Of a stretch of DNA of 64,000 nucleotides, positions 53,068-60,839 are shown one piece after another. The stretch comes from CADEEN01 sp963816315 (GTDB lineage: Bacteria; Pseudomonadota; Gammaproteobacteria; Burkholderiales; Burkholderiaceae_C). Within the stretch, counting starts at the first letter, position 1. The number at the start of each line of letters is the position of its first letter. The notes beneath the pieces are model-generated. The model did no database searches. It was not told the DNA's origin and was given only the letters and a program-made list of their open reading frames with translations. The stretch covers positions 124,001 through 188,000 of the forward strand of contig CAWFJZ010000039.1 in the NCBI GenBank assembly GCA_963816315.1, written 5' to 3'. The translations under genes were made by a program, and so were the position numbers.

Positions 53068-53224
53068 CTGACGCGTGCGCCGACGGTGTGCATCCGAACG
53101 TGAGGCGTGCAAGCGGCTTGTGTGATGTGTTCGCAAGGCTGCGTTGAAGCGCTCGTGAAACGCCTGGCCCCAGAGACTGTTTGTCGGAGCTCGTGCCGCG
53201 AGCCCTGTCACAAGGAGTCTCCCG

Positions 53225-55267
53225 ATGAAGCCCTCGCGCGTTCTTGCTGCCGCTGTGTGTGCCGCCATGTTGTGGCTGCCCCAGTGGGCGGCATCACAGA
53301 CGGTCAGCAGTTTTACCGTCGTCAACGCCGACACCGGCGCTGACATCGCCACATTCGCGTCCAGCGGCTCGGTGTCCATCGCCAGCACGCCCAACATCAA
53401 CGTTCGTGCGAACGCGAGCAACGTCAAGAGCGTGGTCTTCACCGACGGCAGCGCCAGCCGAACGGAGAACACCGCGCCCTACGCCTACAAGGGCAACAGC
53501 GGCCCGGTGTACGCCAAGTGGACGCCGGCCGCCGGCACCTACGTCATCAACGCCAAACCCTACGCGGGCAGCGGCGGCGCCGGCACGGCAGGTGCAACTG
53601 CAACGCTCACATTGACGGTTGTTGGCGCTTCGCCGCCGCCCCCACCACCGCCACCGCCAGTGGCCAACGACAAGCCCGCCACCCGCAACGAGGCCGCGCG
53701 CTTCCTGGCACAGGCCACCTTTGGACCCGTGGATGCCGACATCGACCGGCTGATGACCATCGGCTACTCGGCCTGGATCGACGAGCAGTTCGCGAAGCCA
53801 CGCAGCGGCACGCACCAAGCGTTCTTCGAGACACTGAACGATGGCAACGACAAGGAGGTCGGGTCGGCCTTCTGGAAAAACGCGTTGACGGGGCAGGATC
53901 AGTTGCGCCTGCGCATGGCCTACGCGCTGTCGCAGATTTTCGTGATCTCTCTCGAAGACGGCGACGTGGACAACTACGACCGCGCGGTGGCCGCCTGGCT
54001 CGACATGTTGAACACGCACAGCTTCGGCAACTACCGAGACTTGCTGCAGAGCGTGTCGGTCAATCCGATGATGGGCCTGTACCTGACCCACATCGCCAAC
54101 CAGAAGGCCGATGCTGCCACGGGCCGCGTGCCCGACGAAAACTACGCGCGCGAGGTGATGCAACTGTTCAGCATTGGCCTGGTGCATCTCAACCAAGACG
54201 GCACTCCGAGCACAGGCGGCGGCTCGGTGGGCGAAACCTACACGCCGGCCGATGTGTCGGGGCTTGCCAAGGTGTTCACCGGCTGGAGTTGGGCTTGCCC
54301 GGTTGCTTCCGACAAGGGTTGTTTCCTGCGCGGCAAGTCCAGCAACGGCAACCGGGAGTACGCCGACCGTGACTTGAGGTCGATGGTCCCCTACGACAAC
54401 TACCACAGCATCGAAGCCAAGACCTTCCTCGACAAGACGATCGCGGCAGGGACCAGTGCTGGCGACAGCCTGCGCGTCGCGTTGGATCACCTGGCCGCGC
54501 ATCCCAATGTCGGGCCATTCATCGGCCGCCAGTTGATCCAGCGCTTCACCACCAGCAACCCCAGCCCGGCCTACGTCGGCGCGGTGGCGAGCGCGTTCAA
54601 CAACAACGGTTCGAACGTGCGGGGCGACTTCAAAGCGGTGCTCAAGGCGGTGCTGACGCACCCCGAGGCCCGTGTGGTGAGCGACACCTCAGGCAAGGTG
54701 CGCGAGCCGGTGCTGCGGCTGTCGGCTTTCATGCGTGCCTTTCCGCACCGCAGCGTTTCGGGCAACTTCGAGATTGAAATTACCAGCAACCCCGGCACGG
54801 CATTGGGCCAGGCAGCGCTGCATTCGCCTTCGGTGTTCAACTTCTACCGGCCTGGCTACGTGGCGCCGGGAACACAAAGCGCGGCGCGCAATTTGGTGGC
54901 GCCCGAGTTGCAAATCGTCAACGAGACCAGTGTCGCCGGCTACGTGAATTTCATGCGCGACAGCATCAGCGCAGGTGTTGGCTTTCCTGCCGGGGACGGC
55001 CTGAACCGGCGCGATCTGCAAGGCGACTACAGCGCCGAGCTGGCGCTGGCCGACAACGTGCCGGCGTTGGTGGACCGTGTGACGACTCGCCTGACCTATG
55101 GCGCGGTCGGTGCGGCACGCCGCACCGACATCATCAGCGCGGTCAGCAGCATTGCCATTCCCGGCGGCAGCAGCTCGCAGACACAGATCAACGCAGCCAA
55201 GCGCCAGCGGGTCAACACCGCCATCCTGCTGACGGTGGCCGCCCCCGAGTTCGTGGTCATCAAGTAA
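53225..55267 (+). CDS. Exported DUF1800 protein with N-terminal Ig-like domain
   Basis: A 680-residue secreted protein. Signal peptide residues 1-25 (VCAAMLWLPQWAASQ). Residues ~27-135 form a beta-rich Ig-like domain, then a nine-Pro linker (about 137-145). The DUF1800 domain covers the rest: AARFLAQATFGPVDADIDRLM, MAYALSQIFVISL, NPMMGLYLTHIANQKAD, ENYAREVMQLFSIGLVHLNQDG, LAKVFTGWSW and FNFYRPGYVAPG. It has a strong AAGGAG seven bases before the ATG. It lies 16 bp before the DUF1501 gene. The biochemical function of the family is not known. Confidence 0.88.
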   Translation: MKPSRVLAAAVCAAMLWLPQWAASQTVSSFTVVNADTGADIATFASSGSVSIASTPNINVRANASNVKSVVFTDGSASRTENTAPYAYKGNSGPVYAKWTPAAGTYVINAKPYAGSGGAGTAGATATLTLTVVGASPPPPPPPPPVANDKPATRNEAARFLAQATFGPVDADIDRLMTIGYSAWIDEQFAKPRSGTHQAFFETLNDGNDKEVGSAFWKNALTGQDQLRLRMAYALSQIFVISLEDGDVDNYDRAVAAWLDMLNTHSFGNYRDLLQSVSVNPMMGLYLTHIANQKADAATGRVPDENYAREVMQLFSIGLVHLNQDGTPSTGGGSVGETYTPADVSGLAKVFTGWSWACPVASDKGCFLRGKSSNGNREYADRDLRSMVPYDNYHSIEAKTFLDKTIAAGTSAGDSLRVALDHLAAHPNVGPFIGRQLIQRFTTSNPSPAYVGAVASAFNNNGSNVRGDFKAVLKAVLTHPEARVVSDTSGKVREPVLRLSAFMRAFPHRSVSGNFEIEITSNPGTALGQAALHSPSVFNFYRPGYVAPGTQSAARNLVAPELQIVNETSVAGYVNFMRDSISAGVGFPAGDGLNRRDLQGDYSAELALADNVPALVDRVTTRLTYGAVGAARRTDIISAVSSIAIPGGSSSQTQINAAKRQRVNTAILLTVAAPEFVVIK

Positions 55268-55283
55268 TCAGGATTCGACAACC

Positions 55284-56855
55284 ATGACACACCCCAAGAT
55301 CATCTCCGGCGCGCCCGCGGTCCACCACCATGCGTCGCGCCGCCTCTTCATGCGCCAGGCCAGCGCGCTGTCGCTGGCGGCCGGCGCGGGCGCGCCGCTG
55401 GCGTTGAACCTGCTGGCGGCCGGCTCAGCCGCAGCACAGACTGCCAGCGACTACCGCGCGATCGTTTGCCTCTTCATGTTTGGCGGAAACGACGCCTTCA
55501 ACATGGTGCTGCCGACCGACAGCGCCACGTGGACCGCCTACACCGCGATGCGCTCATCGATCGCGCTGTTGGAACAGGGCACGCCGCCCAACCTTGGCGC
55601 CAGCCCGGGCTCACCGGCGCGATTGGGGGGCGTGCTGCCGATTGCGCCCGTCAATTCGCAAGGCCGCACGTATGCGCTGCACCCGCTCATGAGCAAAATG
55701 CAATCGCTGTTCGACACCGATCGGCGCTTGGCCATCGTCCCCAACATCGGCCCGCTGGTGAAACCCACCACCAAGACGCAGTACGGGCAGGCTGCTCACC
55801 AGAAACCACCGCGCCTGTTCTCGCACAATGATCAGCAGAGCGTTTGGCAAACCATGATGCCCGAGGGGGCCACGCTCGGCTGGGGCGGGCGCATGGCCGA
55901 CATGGTGGCTGGCGGCAACTCCCGGGCCGTGTTCACGGCGATCTCGGCGGCGGGCAGTGCGACGTGGTTGTCAGGCCAAAGCGTGCGCCAGTACCAGGTC
56001 AGCGCGTCCGGTGCGCTGCGCCTGGGGGCCGACAACAGCAACCTCGTCTATGGATCCAGCACGGTAGCCAATGCATTGGCAAGCATCGCCCGCAGCGCTC
56101 GGGGCGGTCATGTGCTCGAAGCCGATGTGGCCGCCATTGCCGACCGCTCGATTGCCTCTGAAGGCATCCTGCGCAGCGCGCTGCGCCCAGCCAGTGACCC
56201 TGCCTTCGGCACACCGCCGGCCGCCGGTGGCAGCTACAACCCCAGCAGTGACGCCAAGCTCCAGTACCTCAGTCCGTCCGACGGCCAGCCCGAGTTCAGC
56301 CCGCTGGCGCAGCAGCTGCAAATGGTGGCGCGCCTCGTCCAGGCCGGTGTGTCGGGCGCCACGGGCGTGCGGCGGCAGGTGTTCTTCGTCAGTCTGGGGG
56401 GCTTCGACACGCACAGCAACCAGAACACACAGCACACTGAACTGATGGCGCGGGTAGCGCACGCGATGCACTACTTCGACACCGCGTTGGGCGCCATCAA
56501 CGCGCGCAACAACGTCACCACCTTCACCGCCAGTGACTTCGGCCGCACCTTCACCAGCAACGGCGACGGCACCGACCACGGCTGGGGCGCGCACCAGTTC
56601 GTGATGGGCGGTGCGGTAAAAGGCGGCGACCTTTACGGCAGCTTCCCCAGGTTGGTCGCCAGAAATTCGGGCACGGACGAATTCAACAGCCCCGATCAGC
56701 TACGCAACGGCGCCTTGTTGCCCACCACCTCGGTCGACCAGCTCGGGGCCACGCTCGGGCGCTGGTTCGGCCTCACGGACAGCCAGGCGCTGGAGGTGTT
56801 TCCGAATCTGGCCAACTTCAACACGGGGGTGCGCAATTTGGGTTTCATGACCTGA
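55284..56855 (+). CDS. Tat-exported DUF1501 protein
   Basis: A 523-residue protein with a twin-arginine signal (SRRLFMRQASALSLAAGAGAP, then AALNLLAAGSAAAQ-like region). The DUF1501 domain shows CLFMFGGNDAFNMVLPTD, LHPLMSKMQSLFDTDRRLAIVPNIGPLV, RLFSHNDQQSVWQT, FFVSLGGFDTHSNQ and TASDFGRTFTSNGDGTDHGWG, which resembles the metal site of alkaline-phosphatase-like sulfatases. It is paired with DUF1800, as in many proteobacteria. Function unknown; a folded, cofactor-bearing periplasmic enzyme is the reasonable reading of a Tat signal. Confidence 0.88.
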   Translation: MTHPKIISGAPAVHHHASRRLFMRQASALSLAAGAGAPLALNLLAAGSAAAQTASDYRAIVCLFMFGGNDAFNMVLPTDSATWTAYTAMRSSIALLEQGTPPNLGASPGSPARLGGVLPIAPVNSQGRTYALHPLMSKMQSLFDTDRRLAIVPNIGPLVKPTTKTQYGQAAHQKPPRLFSHNDQQSVWQTMMPEGATLGWGGRMADMVAGGNSRAVFTAISAAGSATWLSGQSVRQYQVSASGALRLGADNSNLVYGSSTVANALASIARSARGGHVLEADVAAIADRSIASEGILRSALRPASDPAFGTPPAAGGSYNPSSDAKLQYLSPSDGQPEFSPLAQQLQMVARLVQAGVSGATGVRRQVFFVSLGGFDTHSNQNTQHTELMARVAHAMHYFDTALGAINARNNVTTFTASDFGRTFTSNGDGTDHGWGAHQFVMGGAVKGGDLYGSFPRLVARNSGTDEFNSPDQLRNGALLPTTSVDQLGATLGRWFGLTDSQALEVFPNLANFNTGVRNLGFMT

Positions 56856-56868
56856 GGCGACGCCCAAG

Positions 56869-56911
56869 AGCCCGTCAAACGATCAGCGAACGCTGTTTCG
56901 TTGGTCGGGCT
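56869..56911 (+). terminator. Nested hairpin after the DUF1501 gene
   Basis: Outer arms AGCCCG/CGGGCT enclose AACGA/TCGTT and CAGCG/CGCTG around AA, starting 14 bp after the stop. A stable 43-nt structure with short bulges; no U-run. Likely transcription end of the DUF1800-DUF1501 unit. Confidence 0.5.
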
Positions 56912-56995
56912 GATGACCGCTTTGCGTCGGTTGGCTGAACGATACGCGGCGGGGCACGTGGCTGTGCATTCATGCACGGCCACCGCTTCGAGAAA

Positions 56996-57016
56996 CGGTA
57001 TAAACTGTTTATACCG
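56996..57016. promoter_or_regulatory. Perfect 21-bp palindrome ahead of the lysine-rich protein gene
   Basis: Arms CGGTATAAAC and GTTTATACCG, ten bases each, perfect, around a single T, in otherwise G/C-rich DNA. It ends 6 bp before the GAGGAG ribosome site of the next gene and includes TATAAAC-type promoter-like sequence. A likely autoregulatory operator. A second palindrome, GTGCAT-TC-ATGCAC, lies at 56964-56977. Confidence 0.6.
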
Positions 57017-57035
57017 TTTACCGAGGAGCCGCTTC

Positions 57036-57446
57036 ATGCCCACGAAGAAGACATTGCCCCGCGCGCCGGCGCGCAAGGCGCCGCGCTCGCCTGCGGTCAA
57101 GCGCGCACCCGCCGCAAAGGCTGCTGCCAAGACCGCCGTAATGCCCAAGGCCGTGAAGATGCCCCAGCCGGGCAAGGCGCCGAAAGCCGCCAAGGCCGAC
57201 AAAGCGGGCAAGCCGCCCAAGCTGCACCGCAAGCCGGTGCGCGACAGCTTCACGATGCCCGAGGCCGACTTTGCGCTGATCGCCACGCTGAAGGCTCGCG
57301 CCTTGGCCGGTCAGCGCGAAAGCAAGAAGAGCGAGCTGCTGCGCGCCGGCCTGCACGCCTTGGCCGCGCTCAGCCCCGCCGAGCTGGTGGCCGCGCTCGG
57401 CCATCTCGACCCAGTAAAGGTCGGCCGGCCGAAGAAGACGCACTAG
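57036..57446 (+). CDS. Lysine/alanine/proline-rich protein with possible DNA-binding C-terminus
   Basis: A 136-residue protein. Residues 1-65 are histone-H1-like, rich in Lys, Ala and Pro (PTKKTLPRAPARKAPRS, KAPKAAKADKAGKPPK). Residues 70-136 look folded: RDSFTMPEADFALIATLKARALAGQRESKKSELLRAGLHALAALSPAELVAAL, with a short strand followed by two helices as in ribbon-helix-helix proteins. GAGGAG lies seven bases before the ATG and a perfect palindrome just upstream. No named family recognised with certainty; a nucleoid-associated or autoregulatory DNA-binding role is inferred. Confidence 0.65.
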   Translation: MPTKKTLPRAPARKAPRSPAVKRAPAAKAAAKTAVMPKAVKMPQPGKAPKAAKADKAGKPPKLHRKPVRDSFTMPEADFALIATLKARALAGQRESKKSELLRAGLHALAALSPAELVAALGHLDPVKVGRPKKTH

Positions 57447-57607
57447 AGAAGGTATGAACGAACCCGACATGCCCGCTCGTCCCGCGCCAACGCGCACACT
57501 CGGCGTTGCAAATGCTCGCCGTAGCCCGAGCTACGGCTGTGCTTTGCGCCTTGATTGGGCGCGTTGGCGCGGCCCGCTCGGCCACGCCGGGCTCATTCAC
57601 ACCTTCT
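57447..57607. repeat. 161-bp fold-back (snapback) repeat
   Basis: Arms of 49 bp (57447-57495 and 57559-57607) are inverted copies with about 39 matches, running from AGAAGGT... to ...ACCTTCT, each with GCGCCAACGCGC-type inner ends. The 63-bp centre is itself a hairpin (GCCGTAGC/GCTACGGC). It begins at the base after the stop of the preceding gene and ends 10 bp before the next ATG. It may be a non-autonomous palindromic mobile element (MITE-like) or an mRNA structure. Confidence 0.65.
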
Positions 57608-57617
57608 GACCATCTTC

Positions 57618-58512
57618 ATGATCGACGGCACGCACGAGTGGTGGGCGCTGCTGCGCACGGTGGCGGCGCTCAACGCGCTGGCCTGGTTGTCGCTGGCCTG
57701 GTGGTCATGGCGCGTGCGCGCCGAGATGTCGCCGCCGGCCTGGCAACTGCGGCGCTGGCAGTTGTTGCTCTCGGCCGGCTACGTGCTCGGCTGCGCCTGG
57801 CGCTCGCTGCTGCCGGTGTACGACGTGCCGCGCCTGGTGATGGTGGACAGCTTCTGGTCGAGCGTCATCGTCGGCCGCAGCGTCGCCACCATGGCCGAGC
57901 TGTGCTTCGCCGCGCAGTGGGCGTTGCTGTTGCGCGCGCTGTCGGCCAGCGCGGGCAGCGCCACGGGCCTGGCGGTGTCGCGTGCGGTGCTGCCGCTGAT
58001 CGTCACCGCCGAGACCTTTTCCTGGTACTCGGTGCTGACGACGTCCAACATCGGCCATGTCGTCGAAGAGAGCCTGTGGGGCCTGTGCGCCGTGCTGCTG
58101 GTGCTGAGCATCGTCGTCGCCTGGCCGCGGGTCGAGCGCACGCACCGGCCGCTGCTGGCCTTCGGCGGCGTGTCCGCGCTGGCCTACGCGATCTACATGT
58201 TCGGCGTCGATGTGCCGATGTACCTGTCGCGCTGGCTGGCCGACGAGGCCGCCGGTCGCGGCGCGCTCGGTGTGGCGCAAGGCTTCGTCGATGCCTCGAC
58301 GCGCTGGGTCGTCTCGCACCGCTGGGAAGACTGGCGCGGCGAGTCGCTGTGGATGAGCCTGTACTTCAGCGTCGGCGTCTGGCTCAGCATGGCGCTCGTA
58401 CTGGTTCCCAGGTTGCGCCGCCGTGGCGCTCAGCTCGACGTCGGACGCGCCGATGGCGATGCGCGTGTCGCGCCCGTCGCTGCGGCGCACGCTCTCAGCC
58501 AGCGACAGGTAG
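57618..58512 (+). CDS. Multi-pass membrane protein, unknown function (3' end unresolved)
   Basis: About 270 residues are clear, with seven likely helices (LLRTVAALNALAWLSLAWWSW; LLLSAGYVLGCAW; AELCFAAQWALLLRAL; AVLPLIVTAETFSWYSVL; SLWGLCAVLLVLSIVVAW; PLLAFGGVSALAYAIYMFGV; LWMSLYFSVGVWLSMALVLVP). No stop occurs in this frame after VPRLRRR. If one inserted base near 58435-58490 is removed, a TAG at 58512 ends it; the same correction repairs the convergent HD gene. No family recognised. Confidence 0.55.
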
Positions 58513-59045
58513 TAGCCGAGCGTCGGCGTGCGCCGGCCGGGTTGCTTGGCCAGATCGTCCCAGCGCCGCAGCGCCACCGCCTGCGCCGAGTGCGGCAGCG
58601 TCTCGAACAGGTGCAGCTCGTCGGGCGACATCGCGCCGCCCTGCAAACCAAGCGTGTGCATCGACGCCGGCGTCAGCGTGGCCGCGTATTTCGGATCGAC
58701 GCTGACGAGGTAGCGCTTGGCCTGCACGTGCAGCCGGATCGGCTCGATCACCTCGGCGTCGAAGGCCGTGACCAGCAGGCCGAGCGCGCGCAGCTCGTGC
58801 ACGTCGTCGATGGCATCGCTGCCGCGGGCCGGCGCGATGAAGTGGCCGATGTCGTGCAGCAGCGCGGCCACCACCAGCGGCGTCGGCGCCTCGGCCCATT
58901 CGGCGAGCTGCGCGCATTGCAGCGCGTGCTCGAGCGCCGTCACCGGCTCCTCGCGCAGGCCGTCGTAGGTGCTGTGGCCGTGCAGGTGGAACAGCTCGAC
59001 GACCTGGTCGAGCACATCCATGCTGAGTGAGGTATCGATGTTCAT
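58430..59045 (-). CDS. PhnZ-like phosphonate-associated HD-domain protein (probable frameshift near 3' end)
   Basis: About 204 residues. HD motifs are in TALEHALQCAQLAEW (His) and VVAALLHDIGHFI (HD), with later His/Asp residues (AIDDVHELRALG; PIRLHVQAKRYL; RWDDLAKQPGRRTPTLGYYLSLAESV). Related HD proteins (PhnZ) are mixed-valent diiron oxygenases that cleave 2-amino-1-hydroxyethylphosphonate. The ATG overlaps the phnE stop (ATGA). No stop is found in frame; dropping one base near 58440-58480 gives TGA at 58430-58432 (the span is a multiple of three plus one). Confidence 0.75.
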
Positions 59046-59830
59046 ACGAGTCGCTTTCTGAGTGAGGCCGAAGCCAGGTCGATCAAGGCCACCGAGACGA
59101 CGAGCATCAGCAGCACCGCCGCCGTCTGCGCGTACTGGAAGCCGCGGATCACGTCCCACAACACCATGCCGATGCCGCCGGCGCCGACCATGCCCACCAC
59201 CGAGGCCGAACGCACGTTCGATTCGAAGCGGTACAGCGCATACGACGACCACAGCGGCATCACCTGCGGGATCACGCCGTACAGCACCTCGGCCACCGGG
59301 TGCGCTCCTGTCGCGCGGATGCCTTCCACCGGCTGCGGGTCGATCGCTTCCACCGCTTCGGAGCACAGCTTGGCCAGCGTGCCCGTGGTGTGAATCCACA
59401 GCGCGAGCACGCCGGCAAACGGGCCCAGGCCGACGGCAACGACGAACAGCAGCGCGAACACCATCTCGTTGATGGCGCGGCAGGCGTCGAGGAAACGGCG
59501 GATCGGTTGATGCACCCACCACGGCGTCAGGTTGCCCGCGGCCAGCAGCGCCAGCGGAATCGAGCTGACGATCGCCAGTGCCGTGCCCCAGACCGCGATC
59601 TGCAGCGTGACGATCAGCTCCTGCAGATAGTGGCGCCAGTCGCGAAAGTCCGGCGGAAAAAAGCCGCTCGCGTACTGCGCCATGTTGTCCGCGTCGCGCA
59701 GCAGATCGAGCGGGCGCATGTCGGCGCCCTGCCAACTGCCGGCCAGCAGCGCGAGCACGAGGCCCCAGCCCAACAGCGGCCACCAGCCGGCCGACGGCGG
59801 GCGCAGCGCGGGCGTGGCGATTGTGTTCAC
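59042..59830 (-). CDS. phnE: Phosphonate ABC transporter permease PhnE
   Basis: A 262-residue inner-membrane permease with about six helices. The ABC permease (EAA-type) loop is EAIDPQPVEGIRATGAHPVAEVLYGVIPQVMP, followed by RFESNVRSASVVGMVGAGGIGMVLWD, which is typical of PhnE. It starts 10 bp after phnD and its stop overlaps the HD gene start. Confidence 0.93.
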   Translation of the reverse strand: MNTIATPALRPPSAGWWPLLGWGLVLALLAGSWQGADMRPLDLLRDADNMAQYASGFFPPDFRDWRHYLQELIVTLQIAVWGTALAIVSSIPLALLAAGNLTPWWVHQPIRRFLDACRAINEMVFALLFVVAVGLGPFAGVLALWIHTTGTLAKLCSEAVEAIDPQPVEGIRATGAHPVAEVLYGVIPQVMPLWSSYALYRFESNVRSASVVGMVGAGGIGMVLWDVIRGFQYAQTAAVLLMLVVSVALIDLASASLRKRLV

Positions 59831-59840
59831 ACGCCGCCGA

Positions 59841-60815
59841 TCATTTCGCGCTGGCGAGCTGGCGACTCAGATCGGCGAGCTTGCCGTCGATGTCCTGCAA
59901 GCGCTTGGCCTTTTCGTCGGCGGCCATGTTGGCATCGCCCTCGACCTTGCCGCGCTCGCGCGCCAGTTCCAACTGACGGATCGGCAGCAACTGGTTGTCG
60001 TTCGACGAGACGAAGCCGGCGAAGGTCAGCGTCTTCAGGATCTCTTTCTCGCGCTCGTCGCGGCCATAGGCCAGGAAGAAGTCGCGCACCTTCTGTTTGG
60101 TTGCGCTGTCGAGATCCTTGCGCCAGAGGAGCGGGTCGCTGGCGATCAGCGGCGAGCGCCAGACTTCGCGCAGCTCGGCGGCCTTGGCGGCGTCCTTGAT
60201 CTTCATGCGGTCCACACCGTCGGACGACACGGTGGCCACATCGATCTGCTTGTTGACCACGGCCAGGATGTTGGTCTCGTGATTGGCACGCACCATGCGC
60301 TTGAAGTCGCGCGTCGCATCGACCTTGTTCTGCGCAAAGGCGTAGTAGCCCGGCACCAGCGCGCCGCTGGTCGAGTTCGGGTCGCCGAAGCCGAGCGTCA
60401 GGTTCGCGCGCGCCTTGAGCACATCGTCGAGCGTGCGGTACGGGCTGTCCTTGTGCACGACCATCAGACTCCAGTAGCCTTGCGCGCCATCGGCCTGCGT
60501 GACCTTGGCGAAGACCTCGCCGCTGGAACGATCGACCGCTTCCATGCCCGACTTGTTGCCCATCCACGCGACCTGCACCTTGTTGAAACGCATGCCTTCG
60601 ACGACGCCGGCGTAGTCGGGCGCGAAGAAGGCGTTGACCTTCAGACCCGTGGCCTTCTGCATGTCGTCGAGCAGCGGCTGCCACGACGACTTCAGGTTGG
60701 CCGACGATTCGGTGGAGATGATGCCGAAGGCGATCTCCTTGACCTGCGCCTGCGCGGCGCCGAGCCACAGCGTGGTGGTGAGGGCGATGACGGAAAGCGA
60801 TGTGCGTCGTTGCAT
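59841..60815 (-). CDS. phnD: Phosphonate ABC transporter binding protein PhnD
   Basis: A 324-residue periplasmic protein with a signal peptide (LSVIALTTTLWLGAAQAQV). It shows IAFGIISTESSANLKSSWQPLLDDMQKATGLKVNAFFAPDYAGVVEGMRFNKVQVAWMGNKSG and LGFGDPNSTSGALVPGYYAF, the phosphonate-binding signature. It lies between phnC (24 bp) and phnE (10 bp). Confidence 0.94.
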   Translation of the reverse strand: MQRRTSLSVIALTTTLWLGAAQAQVKEIAFGIISTESSANLKSSWQPLLDDMQKATGLKVNAFFAPDYAGVVEGMRFNKVQVAWMGNKSGMEAVDRSSGEVFAKVTQADGAQGYWSLMVVHKDSPYRTLDDVLKARANLTLGFGDPNSTSGALVPGYYAFAQNKVDATRDFKRMVRANHETNILAVVNKQIDVATVSSDGVDRMKIKDAAKAAELREVWRSPLIASDPLLWRKDLDSATKQKVRDFFLAYGRDEREKEILKTLTFAGFVSSNDNQLLPIRQLELARERGKVEGDANMAADEKAKRLQDIDGKLADLSRQLASAK

Positions 60816-60839
60816 GGGGTGCTCCTTGTGGGGGATGGA

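Noticed and set aside
53294..54661. 455-residue minus-strand frame
   Set aside because: Antisense to the DUF1800 gene; Val/Arg/Gly/His-rich with no recognisable domain.
57481..57575. Integron attC site in the fold-back repeat
   Set aside because: CCAAC/GTTGG symmetry is present, but there is no clear R''/L'' L'/R' box spacing, no gene-cassette array and no integrase nearby.
59827..60768. Second minus-strand frame through phnD
   Set aside because: It is Arg/Gly-rich and overlaps PhnD, which has a signal peptide and clear phosphonate-binding motifs in the other frame.
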